From positions 15,417,925 through 15,481,924 of the forward strand of contig OX235266.1 of the NCBI GenBank assembly GCA_944472135.2: a stretch of DNA of 64,000 bases. The letters run 5' to 3'. Position 1 is the first letter of the stretch. Each line of letters begins with the position of its first letter. The notes beneath the pieces were generated by a model. It saw nothing but the letters and a program-made list of their open reading frames with translations, did not search any database and was not told the DNA's origin. The position numbers and the translations under genes are program-made. The DNA comes from Trichobilharzia regenti. Taxonomy: Eukaryota > Platyhelminthes > Trematoda > Strigeidida > Schistosomatidae. This document shows positions 33,966-42,711 of the stretch, one piece after another.

Positions 33966-34144
33966 ACTTCAAGAATCCTCTAAATAGTCAGGAATTTTGA
34001 TGAGGAGAGATGACTTAGTTTTCAGGAAAGCATTCAAACTGAAACAATCATTTCACAATGTTCTTAAGATTATAGGTAACTTATTCTCTATCAGAATAAG
34101 TGAAGAAAACGGGTGTAAACAGGCATTTAGGTTAAGTAACTAAT

Positions 34145-34440
34145 AATTGTTGTTTCGTGTTGTGAAACACTATGAAGTGAAGAAATTTAATACACTCATG
34201 AAACAGGTGAAGTATCTAACAATATTTAACTACAGTATTGACAATGAGCTGATTTCAGTTAGAGAACCATTGGAAGACATAAGAGTACTGGACAGCTGTT
34301 TCATCCGAGTTCGGGACTCTTCACTAGCACTCACTCGCCGAAGTTCAAACCCAAGACATTCCAGTTACGAGGCCACCTAGTAGACCATTAAGCCATTGTG
34401 ATCCGATCCAATGGCCAGCCCGTGAATTCCAACTTCTGCC
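34145..34440 (-). repeat. SINE-C (Sm-alpha-like)
   Basis: Minus strand: AGTGGCTTAATGGTCTACTAGGTGG head, box B GGGTTTGAACTTC, hammerhead region, tail CACCTGTTTCATGAGTGTATTAAA. Mirror of 14955-15258. Short frames here are chance. Confidence 0.78.
34283..34337 (-). ncRNA. Hammerhead ribozyme fold in SINE-C
   Basis: Minus strand: GAGTGCTAG-TGAAGA-GTCCCGAACTCGGAT-GAAA-CAGCTGTC-CAGTACTC. Stem I GAGTGCTAG/CAGTACTC pairs with one bulge and one wobble, stem II TCC..GGA, GAAA intact, GTC before the cleavage point. One core change: CTGAAGA is GTGAAGA, which should weaken cleavage. Confidence 0.6.
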
Positions 34441-35164
34441 AATTCGTGTTATATATTTAGCGAAACCACCAGCCAGTCGCACTTGAGATTAACTGTCCTC
34501 TTACGTGACTGTACAAACCAATACTTCAAAAATTATGTTCATTATCTGGAGTCCTTGCAGCAAAAAAGTGTGGAAACTGACACAATCATTTCACAGTATT
34601 CTTAAAATTATATTCTATCTAACCTATATTAGAATGAGTGAATGAGAAGGGTTGTTAAACACACTTTTATTTTACTTGAGTAATTATTATTTATTGTTTC
34701 GTGTTGTGAAACATTATGAATTGAGGACGATTGATAAAGTCATGAAACAGGTGAAACATTTAACCAGAACTCAATTATTTTTTTTTAATTAATTTTACCA
34801 ATGCATCCAAATACGATCTAGCAGTTTATGAAATTAACACATTAAAGTATTCTTTTTTAGTTTGTATTGTACCTTCCACAGCACCAGGAAATTAAACTTA
34901 GCGCTAAAGTAAATAGAGTACATTAAAGTAATTAAACAAACTTCTAGCCCACATGTAAATGTTTTAGGTGTTTTAAGTTTTGTTTCAACAATGTATACCT
35001 CCAGCCAAGTTCGGACGCGAGTTTAGAACTTCTACTTTGTTGAATGTGAAAGGCGTAATATTTTTCAAATGACAATCTCTGTTATGTCTGTTACAAATGC
35101 ACATTCAGGCTTACCGTTGAGGATGTCCTTGTTTGCAGCAGATTTCAGAATTCAAGGGTTGTTT

Positions 35165-35335
35165 TGGGTCTCCATCCTAAATGACTGATTAGTCAGCAGG
35201 CTTACCTAGTTGCCTGAAGCTCTTGGATTCAATCCCCGGTGAGGTCATAGTTGAATACTGCTAAAGAGTACCAAACTTGAATGAAATATCTATTGAATAC
35301 TTTCAGATTTCCAATGGTTTCGGCAGTTTTAAATC
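35165..35335 (+). repeat. SINE-C, decayed
   Basis: TGATTAGTCAGCAGGCTTACCTAGTTGCC head, GGATTCAATCCCCGG box B, TACTGCTAAAGAGTACCAAACTTG.ATGAAAT.. hammerhead remnant, TTTCCAATGGTTTCG. Confidence 0.6.
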
Positions 35336-35469
35336 AACCGAATCCTCATAAACGAACATTTAGAAATCATAAATATATGGCCAGTATTCCGAAAAATATA
35401 GTTGATGGTATTTTTCCTCCATGGTGTAACCTTGGGTTTCTTTCAACCACTTCTTTTCATTAGATTGAA

Positions 35470-36290
35470 AAGAACAAGAAGCTCAGCAAAAACGACTATC
35501 TTTTCGGCGATTTCATTCTCAAAAGCACCTGTACAATCGCGTTTATGTAGATTAATTTACATGGATACAATTATTATTTATTTATTTAATTCCACATAGT
35601 AACAAAGGTGATAATTACTTTCAACTCGATATGAATTACAAGAGGCTTAGAGACGCAGGGATACAACGAATTACAGGTGTGAACAAAATGAGCATAGCAA
35701 CAAATTGAAATCAAAATCAAAAAATCAAAAATGGAAGTTAGGAAGTGTGAATATAGATTACAAGAGGCATAGAAACAAAAATTACACAGGATTAGAATAT
35801 AATTGTAAAATAGTTATTTTAAACGAATTATAAATGTGATCAGGAGGAGCATGGAAACAAACTTAAAATAACTGTTCTTATAACTGAAAAATAAAATCAA
35901 TTGAATGTAGGCAAAGAGAAAAAATTACACACACAGATAACAAAACAAAAAACTGAAGGGAACATACCGAACTAGGTCCATGGTAGTTGTAGAGGTTGGA
36001 CTAATTTCTTTTGAACACACAGCTCCGCCTTTTCGATGCATATGTCGAGAGCTTCCGCAGTACAAAGAAGTCGGAAACACACTGACTGCCTTTGGTAGAT
36101 TTTTTCTTTACTTTGTAAATGACTCTAAATGATGAGTCGGTTGAGATTCTGTGACAGGTATTGACGAGATCTTCAATTATTGCGCTTCTGATTGAACCAG
36201 TGCCTCCTCTTTGCAGTCATGCTGCTTCTTTTCAGTAGTATACTCATTTAAAGCTCTTTTAAAAAGTTTGATGAGAATCGGAAAAGTGAT
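35470..36290 (-). pseudogene. PLE type 1 C-terminus and 3' UTR
   Basis: Minus strand: SIRSAIIEDLVNTCHRISTDSSF-type sequence at 36210-36130 with the usual HLV..GH pattern, then EALDICIEKAELCVQKKLVQPLQLPW-like residues at about 36060-35985, and a 3' UTR to 35470 that mirrors 29573-30290. Related closely to the PLE at 28711. Confidence 0.72.
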
Positions 36291-36342
36291 ACAGACCTTC
36301 ATCAATCTGAAATCACTTTAGAAATTTGCTCCGTTCAGCGTT

Positions 36343-36525
36343 TGCGTCGGTGGCACAGTGGTTAGGACTCTCGCCAACCATACAAATGGTCCGGGGTTCG
36401 AGACCACGCCGACGCACACCTGATATCCATGGTCGGCCTGCAAAATTTGCGCTACCGATATCCATGCTGAAAATTCCATACTTGTACCAAAAATACAGTG
36501 TGGAATCAAGCTGTAAATCAGAAAA
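36343..36525 (+). repeat. SINE-A
   Basis: GCGTCGGTGGCACAGTGGTTAGGA, box B GGGGTTCGAGACC, closing CCGACGCAC, body and CTGTAAATCAGAAAA tail. Nearly identical to the 23252 copy. Confidence 0.87.
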
Positions 36526-36529
36526 CACC

Positions 36530-37060
36530 AATGTGAAGTCAGCCAAATTCATCCATATAGGTCAGAAACTTGTCACCATCGTTACAAGAAGCATTTCCAA
36601 CAGGTCCGGAGAGACAACCGGAAAATGATAAGTAAAACTATGAAGTAAATAATAATAGTAATAGCAACTTTTGGATAAAAATAGGGATATATTACAACAT
36701 GCATAAACGCGAGAAGGTATGTGAATCATGTAAAGTCTGAAAGCATATACAATGAGTTCAGCAATAAAAATTGAAATAGAAAGTCATGTCACTTAAATTT
36801 GCACTAACCATGAACATAGATTTTTAATGTATAAAGAAAAATATGTAAATACACAGTAATTAAGGAGGGGAAAGAAACATTAAAAAAAAAATATGGATTA
36901 AAGATCAATAGTTTTTGGAAAGGACACTACCTGTTTTTTCGGTGAGGTACATATAAATAAATAATAGTGATAGTAACATCAAAGTTTACGACGAAATACT
37001 AACCGTCATGATGATAATGTCTAAACGAAAAAAATAATAATAATTTTTAATTATTTTTCT
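36530..37060. other. No gene seen
   Basis: AT-rich; the right end may be the 3' side of the gypsy fragment at 37065. Confidence 0.4.
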
Positions 37061-37064
37061 TTTG

Positions 37065-37262
37065 TTAGTCCTCAAAATGAACGTAGCGAGCCGGTTTACT
37101 GATTTGCCGACCACTACGTGTGTGATATGGAGGGAGGATAAGACTTGGTGCCGATGGAGGGGATTCGGATGTTTGATTATTTGATTGCGCAGCTGCCGAT
37201 GTAGATTCGTAGTCGTTGTCGATGTATGCGGGTTTAATTCGATCAATTGAAACAGTCTCTCA
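37065..37262 (-). pseudogene. Gypsy pol C-terminal tail
   Basis: Minus-strand frame from about 37262 to TAA at 37067-37065: ETVSIDRIKPAYIDNDYES, a Ser/Pro-rich linker, then YHTRSGRQISKPARYVHFED. VSIDRLKPAH and TRSGR...P.RY are the standard end of Ty3/gypsy integrase. No start codon; only the last 65 codons remain. Cut at its 5' side by the RTE-2 copy. Confidence 0.78.
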
Positions 37263-37640
37263 ATAGCTTCCTTCGTTAACTCCATACTGAAAATCAAATG
37301 GCAACCCAGAAAGAATCAGCCAAAAGAAACTCTGGGTACTGACAAGTCAAAAACCTACTGTGCAACTTATATGTCGAAGGAAATGGAGATAGTTAGGATA
37401 CACGTCGATGAGGAGACCGTCGAATGACAACGTGTGCCAGATCATCGCTGGAGTGTAACCCGAATGCGAAACGACGAGTGGTGCATCAGTCTGGTGGTGA
37501 CATGGAGGAGATCGTGTAAGGAGTGGATGAAACCTTATGGACAAACATGGGGTCAACTAAATAAGACCGTTGAGAGAACAGAAAAAGGTGGAAGTGTGGT
37601 GTAGAAGCCTTAGGTTCCACTCGGAAACCAAGGGAACAAC
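37240..37640 (+). pseudogene. RTE-2 LINE 3' end
   Basis: CTGAAAATCAAATGGCAACCCAGAAAGAATCAG, GGAAATGGAGATAG, TGGAGTGTAACCCGAATGCG, GTGACATGGAGGAGATCGTGTAAGGAG, ending CTCGGAAACCAAGGGAACAAC. Same order as 32190-32628, diverged. Confidence 0.7.
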
Positions 37641-37925
37641 ATTAATTACAAAAAAGTGTGAAAAGACTTCTAAGGATACTAAAAATCTCATGTGCACAGC
37701 ATCACAAAATTTAAACTTGAATTCTGATTTTATGGTTAGCCATTACATTTAACTGATACATTATGATGGTATCAGCTTGTCTCTCCGTCTGACGTCTAAA
37801 GAATATTAAGAAAAGAATTACATAAGGAAATCCAGCTAAGTTAGGAAGAGACTTTTAAATTGGCATTTAACAATCTTATCAACCGAGATGATTAAACATT
37901 TATAACGTCATTGTCAGTATTTGAC
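37641..37925. other. No gene seen
   Basis: Nothing recognised. Confidence 0.4.
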
Positions 37926-38055
37926 GGTTGGAGGTGATCGGCAGAGGAGTATTTGTAAACTTGGAGGAGCTCATATCCATTCTGAGATTCGAATCTAAGT
38001 CACCCATTGAGTACCGCAGTCGGAAATGTTACCACTGAGCTATTTGGGCTGGCTA
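37925..38055 (-). repeat. SINE-D, tRNA-like
   Basis: Minus strand: GCCCAAATAGCTCAGTGGTAACATTTCCGACTGCGGTAC (box A), GACTTAGATTCGAATCTCAG (box B), then a short tail. 38070-38180 next to it matches the reverse complement of 40310-40420 (AGTGTAATGTGTT...TTTGG.ACAGA.T..ATT.T.TTG). Confidence 0.6.
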
Positions 38056-38298
38056 TGATTGACCTCCTGTATGACTGTATTGGATACTTTGATAGGAGAC
38101 TAGTCAGTAACCAGTGTAATGTGTTTAATCCTTTCTTTGGTACAGATTGCATTCTGTTGGTCAAGTTTACAATCTCAGAAGGGACATGAGTCCCTCCAAG
38201 GTTGTAGAGACACCTTGCTGACTGACTAGTGAGTGCCAACTAGCACGAAACCAAGGTCGAAGGCTTCCAGCCAATTGCCTCCAACCAACCAATACCAA

Positions 38299-38491
38299 CG
38301 TTGTAATTATTTGTAATCGCAGTATTAGTATTTCGAGATGACCGAATTACAAGAATCCAACCAAAACACAGAGAGGGCCGAATTCAGGAATTTGTATTTA
38401 GCGGAATTAAATGCAATTCATATAAGAAACATATTAACAATCAACAGTAAGTATTTAAACAATACAGAGATAGAAATTGTCAATCACCACA
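38299..38491 (-). repeat. 3' LTR of gypsy L1
   Basis: 193 bases; differs from the 5' LTR at only a few positions outside the SINE insertion. Terminal CA is CG here. Confidence 0.88.
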
Positions 38492-38836
38492 TCCGCCACA
38501 CGTCGAATATCTCCTTGCGTATTTATAACGATGTCTCGGTTTGCTTGCAAGTAGCTGCGACCTTCTAACTGATTCTGTGATATTATTTTCATCAGTATTA
38601 TCTGGACTTATTTCTGAATTATCTACAAAATCAGGATTATTAGCGGAATCATTAAAATAATAATTGGAACGACCTACTTCATTTATTGTCACTTTGTCCA
38701 GGTGTCTGTTATGAACTGAGTGATCTTTGATGTCTAATATCTTCACCACTCGATTTCCCATTTTTTGTAGTATAATTCCAACAGAAGGTCTATAGTCATT
38801 CCCTTTGTAATAATGTACATTAGAAGTCGTGGACAT
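38470..38836 (-). pseudogene. Gypsy L1 pol C-terminal piece
   Basis: Minus-strand frame beginning about 38836 (STTSNVHYYKG) with NDYRPSVGIILQKMGNRVVKILD, HNRHLDKV, an acidic linker and SKPRHRYKYARRY. This is the end of gypsy integrase (W.PG.V......Y.V.......H.DQL). The stop TGA lies inside the LTR. It follows the gag stop directly, so the junction marks an internal deletion. Confidence 0.72.
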
Positions 38837-39921
38837 CAGATGCTTTTGAGAATTCGAGATTTGAATAGTTTTGCAGGACTTTCACGGGTACTTGTATGCT
38901 CTGCATTCAACAGACGCAGTCTATGCATATGCAGCAATTCCTCAATTTTAATCAGTTGCTCTCTCATCTCATTCAGTTTTTCTCGTGTTTTCGACAGTTC
39001 ACATTGTAACTCAGCTACCTCATTTTTGAAAACAGTTGACACTTGAGTTGCCGAACTTGTAGTGGAGGTTTTCATTGGATTAGCTTGAGTATTTTGAAAG
39101 GTTGAAAGACACATTGACTCCATTTTACTAGACAGCTTGGGAGAATTATAAGAATGTTGAGCAACATAAGTATTCGAACTTCTGCAAACAGTCTTGATGT
39201 GTCCAACTTTACCACATTTGTGACACTTAGCACCCCGAAAACGGCAAGTGCTTCGTAGATGTAACTTTCCACAGGAAAAACACGGTTTAATGTTTTTGAT
39301 CTCTCGCTGCATTCTATTACCTGTGGACGACAGTTTGGATTGCTTTCCATGAACACTTGTATTTTCGACTTTGGACAACATGACATCAGATACTGACGTA
39401 GTGGGAGCAGAGTATTCACTGTTGACATCTTCATATGTAATACATAAATCTTTAGCAGTTTGAAAGGTACAAGAAGGAATCTGAATTAACTCTTTCTCTA
39501 ACTTAGGAATATTGATTCCAGCAATTAGACGATCACGTAGTTGAGTATGCAGCTGATCTCCAAAGTTACACTTTGAAGCTTGTATTTGGAGTTGAAGAAT
39601 GAAGTCTCTAATCTTCTGGTTGGGAGCACGAACCAGTTTGTTGAATTGAGCCCTCTCTCTGGTCTCAAATGTAGTTATATGAAAGTGATGTATCAGAAGT
39701 TCACGAATCTTGTCATATGACAGAGAAATGGGTTTATCTGGAAACGCCAAAGTCTTCACTAGGCTATATGCATCTAGCCCAATAGCAGTGATGAAATGTG
39801 CTGGTATTTTGTCATCCCGAACGTTCTTTGAAATGCACCATGCATCGAAGCATTCAAGATAATCAGCAATCTCCCGCGGAGTAGCATTTATAGGAAATTT
39901 TCCAAGGTTATTTAGTTCCAT
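38836..39921 (-). CDS. Gypsy L1 gag polyprotein, intact
   Basis: 361 codons from ATG at 39921. MELNNLGKFP starts 14 bases after the 5' LTR. Capsid-like part at about 20-150: DYLECFDAWCISKNV, KIPAHFITAIGLDAYSLVKTL, RERAQFNKLVRAPNQKIRDF, FGDQLHTQLRDRLIAGI. Two zinc knuckles follow: CFSCGKLHLRSTC (CX2CX3HX4C) and CHKCGKVGHIKTVC (CX2CX4HX4C), about 208-245. A coiled-coil-like stretch (AELQCELSKTREKLNEMREQLIKIEELL) lies near the C-terminus. No stop or frameshift. Gag packages the element RNA. With pol deleted, this copy could move only with enzymes from another element. Confidence 0.87.
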   Translation of the reverse strand: MELNNLGKFPINATPREIADYLECFDAWCISKNVRDDKIPAHFITAIGLDAYSLVKTLAFPDKPISLSYDKIRELLIHHFHITTFETRERAQFNKLVRAPNQKIRDFILQLQIQASKCNFGDQLHTQLRDRLIAGINIPKLEKELIQIPSCTFQTAKDLCITYEDVNSEYSAPTTSVSDVMLSKVENTSVHGKQSKLSSTGNRMQREIKNIKPCFSCGKLHLRSTCRFRGAKCHKCGKVGHIKTVCRSSNTYVAQHSYNSPKLSSKMESMCLSTFQNTQANPMKTSTTSSATQVSTVFKNEVAELQCELSKTREKLNEMREQLIKIEELLHMHRLRLLNAEHTSTRESPAKLFKSRILKSI

Positions 39922-39934
39922 CGCGACGCCAATT

Positions 39935-40282
39935 TGTTGTAATTATTTGTAATCGTAGTATTAGTATTTCGAGATGACCGAATTACACGAATCCAATCAA
40001 AATAAGGAGAGGGCGGAATTCAGGAATTTGTATTTTTTTTTTTGATTTACAGCTTGATTCCACACTGTATTTTTGGAATTTTCAGCATGGATATCGGTAG
40101 CCCAAATTTCGCAGGTCGACCATGGATATCAGGTGTGCGCCGGCGTGGGCTCGAACCCCGGACCATGTGCATGGTCGGCGAGAGAACTAACCACTGTGCC
40201 ACCGACGCACAGTGGTGAAATATATTAACAATCAACAGTAAGTATTTAAACAATACAGAGATAGAAATAGTCAATCACCACA
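39935..40282 (-). repeat. 5' LTR of gypsy L1 with SINE-A inside
   Basis: Same ends as the 3' LTR. A SINE-A at 40034-40210 replaces about 30 bases of LTR sequence (AGCGGAATTAAATGCAATTC). Confidence 0.86.
40034..40210 (-). repeat. SINE-A inside the gypsy LTR
   Basis: Minus strand: GTGCGTCGGTGGCACAGTGGTTAG head, GGGGTTCGAGCCC box B, GGTCGACCTGCGAAATTTGGGC body, T9 (A9) tail. Younger than the LTR. Confidence 0.88.
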
Positions 40283-40294
40283 ACCAACAATTCG

Positions 40295-40560
40295 CAGTGC
40301 ACGTGATAGTGAGCCACCTAGTGGCATAGTGGTCACATTGCAAACTTGACTGACAATAAAATTCAGTCTGTGCCAAAGACAGAACTGAACACATTACACT
40401 AGCTACAGACTACTGTCCGATCAAAAACATCATTGTTAATCTTCAGACACTGTCGAGTCTTCTGTACTAGGAGCAGATATGTTAACAGAGATCCAGCTTC
40501 CTGTTCAATAAAATCAACTGATCAAGGGGGAATACAAAACTGTTCAAACAGAAAGTGAGT
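40295..40560. other. No gene; old repeat remnant
   Basis: 40310-40420 is related to the reverse complement of 38070-38180. Otherwise nothing recognised. Confidence 0.4.
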
Positions 40561-41462
40561 AATCATGGATGGCATATTTCGAATAAGTCGAATGCTTTTG
40601 AGTAACCTTATGGTGGATTCAACTAAGCGCGTATCAGAGGTCGACAGAAAAACACATCTTCAAGGTGCCTGGCATAATATCTCATCAGATGTAGAAACAG
40701 TGGTTAAAGGTGTTAATAACCTAAGGAAAAAAGTTAGTAAACACCATGGAATTTCCTCTGTCTCATCCTAACTGACTGAGATCTAGAAAGAATGACAAGC
40801 AAAAGCTGCTCAAACGTGAAGTGAACAAAAGTTTTCACAACGGCCGCTAGCAATGGTGGGTGACCAAAAAACGAACGAGATGGATGGGGCAACGGCCATT
40901 AGTAACACCAGAAAACTGTTTGAGCATATCAGAGAAAAAGGTTTTTGATGGGAAATAATAGGCCAAACAATCCTCAAGAAAAGTGGCATTTTAATTAGCT
41001 GTCAGGACAGACGGCTCCAACGTTGGAATGGACATTCTGAAGGGTAGTTTAAGAGGCCTACAGCCAAGCTCAAATTCACTAAAATCCAACACCTACTTGA
41101 ATAGGACTTCAACATCAGTCCTACGACCGTAACTGAGGTTACAAAAGCTGTCTCTAAACGGAAACGAGACAAAGGAACAGAATTTGATGGGATGACTCCA
41201 GAGGTGTTTAAGCATGATGGTGTTGAACTGTTGTCCAGGTTAAATTAAGGTATAAGGTAAAATTTGCTAATCAGAGATAGTTCCGTTAGACTGAAGTAAA
41301 TCATTGATTATTCCACTTTATAAGGATGGAGACAAGTCTTCCTGTGGTGATCACAGGGGGATTAGCTTGACCGGCATGCTATCTAAAGTTCTAGGCTCAA
41401 TATTCAGGTTGGATTAAGTGGTGCTTGGAAGATAAAAACACGAGTAAAATAGGCAGGCTTTA
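40560..41462 (+). pseudogene. RTE-1 LINE, 5' portion (outer host of nest)
   Basis: Region before and at the start of RT. LLKREVNKSFHNGR.QWWVT at 40805-40865, RKLFEHIREKG near 40910-40945, then TVTEVTKAVSKRKRDKGTEFDGMTPEVFKHD at 41125-41215 (GKAAGPDGMTPE equivalent), CGDHRGISLTGMLSKVLGS and ...AGF cut at 41460. Many stops and frameshifts. The 40565-40771 frame upstream may be the end of the linker after the endonuclease. Continues at 42712. Confidence 0.75.
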
Positions 41463-41622
41463 TTATTATTATTTTTTGATTACAGCTTGATTCCACACTG
41501 TATTTTTGGTACAAGTATGGAATTTTCAGCGTGGATATCGGTAGCCCAAATTTCGCAGGTCGACCATAGATATCAGGTGTGCGTCAGCGTGGGCTCGAAC
41601 CCCGGACCATGTCCTAACCACT
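41463..41622 (-). repeat. SINE-A, first part (split by a LINE)
   Basis: TTTTTTGATTACAGCTTGATTCC to GGACCATGTCCTAACCACTGT. It lacks the piece TGCATGGTCGGCGAGAG and is broken by the RTE-1 copy at 41623. The rest of its head is at 42685-42709. Confidence 0.82.
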
Positions 41623-42684
41623 GTCTGCCTGTCTGGATTCAACATAGAACTTGGCACCGAAGTGCACCAGTTCGAGTTGCCACGTTCCAAATAGCACACA
41701 GAGGTAGACAAGAAGATGAGTGAAGAGAATCAATAGAGTTTGACAAGTATAAGAGTGAAACAGAATGGGTAATGGTAGAAAGGAATATGAAAGATTACAG
41801 AGACTGAATACTATATCTGCGCTAGCCATTGACAACGATTTTGAGCCTTGTCACCTATTGTCTCCAGCCATTGATTCCTAGAGTCCCGAGGGCCCCAACC
41901 CGGGAGTCTGCATCTCCCTACCTACCTGACTCAGTTTAACTGTCAAGGATTTCATGGATTGATGAAGCCATGTTTTTGTTTGGCCACCACTTACCCTTTT
42001 CCAACCTGCACCTATATCAGCTAGTAATGCCCGTTGGTGTGGGGGGAGGCGATGGTTAGGCATGCGCAGCACGTGACCTAGCCATCTCAGTCTATGTAAC
42101 TATAGCCTCGTCGATTGATTTTCCCTCTTTGCCCAACACTCTACGCCTAACGTCAACATTACTTACCTTATTAAACCACCTAACGGGAGACAGAGATCGC
42201 AGACAGCTATGATCGAAAGCAGTCAACCTTTTCATGTCTTCAATGCGTATTGGCCATGTTTCAGAGCCATAGAGAAGGACGGAGCGAACTGATGAGCAGT
42301 ACACACGTCCCTCGGTTGATAACTGGATGTCACGCCTACGCCAGAGATGGTGTAAGTCAGCGAAAGCAGCTCGAGCCTTTCGGATCCGTGCTGAGATTTA
42401 TTTCATCGCCAATCAGTCCGTTGGTGCTAATACAACTTCCCAAATAGGTGAAGTGGTCAACATGTTCTATCACTTCACTCCCTATCACTAAGTTAGGAGT
42501 TGACGTGGTCCAGTCCTGTAGCAGCATCTTACATTTCGCAGGGGCGAATCGCATGCCAAACATACGAAGATTGCTGCCCAAGGTGTTCAGAAGACTCTGC
42601 ATTTTGTCACCATCCTCCCCTAACAGGACTATGTCATCTGCATATTCTAAGTCCATAAGACTATTCCCTTGTAACAAGTCGATT
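41623..42684 (-). pseudogene. RTE-1 LINE copy nested in a SINE-A
   Basis: 3' tail (CTGCCTGTCTGG) at the left; minus-strand coding remnants include LEYADDIVLLGEDGDKMQ (YADD intact, about 42640-42620), MRFAPAKCKMLLQDWTTSTPNL, VLLYGSETWPIRIEDMKRL and VRRRVLGKEGKSIDEA. 5' truncated near LLQGN. Flanked by TAACCACTGT and TAACTATTGT, a diverged 10-base target duplication. Confidence 0.85.
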
Positions 42685-42709
42685 CCTAACTATTGTGCCA
42701 CCGACGCAC
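42685..42709 (-). repeat. SINE-A, second part (head end)
   Basis: TATTGTGCCACCGACGCAC, the missing head end of the SINE-A at 41463-41622. Confidence 0.78.
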
Positions 42710-42711
42710 AG

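Larger units (their letters stand above)
32790..35030. repeat. Inverted duplication II, right arm
   Basis: Mirror of 14155-16700. This arm has gained a SINE-A (33092-33256) that the left arm lacks: the left arm runs GTTCTGTGTGACAAAATCC uninterrupted at about 16360-16380. Confidence 0.8.
38299..40282 (-). mobile_element. Compact gypsy element L1: LTR-gag-pol end-LTR
   Basis: LTRs at 38299-38491 (3') and 39935-40282 (5', enlarged by a SINE-A). Each reads TGTGGTGATTGAC...TTACAAC(A/G). The 5-base target duplication TTGGT (minus strand; ACCAA at 38294-38298 and 40283-40287) encloses the whole. A TGGCGTCGCGATGG sequence two bases after the 5' LTR is a candidate primer binding site and overlaps the gag start. 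Between gag and the last ~115 codons of pol, protease, RT, RNase H and most of integrase are missing. Confidence 0.88.

Noticed and set aside
36986..37297. 103-codon minus-strand frame MIFSMELTKEAIERL...
   Set aside because: A shadow frame of the gypsy integrase tail, which is in another frame of the same strand.
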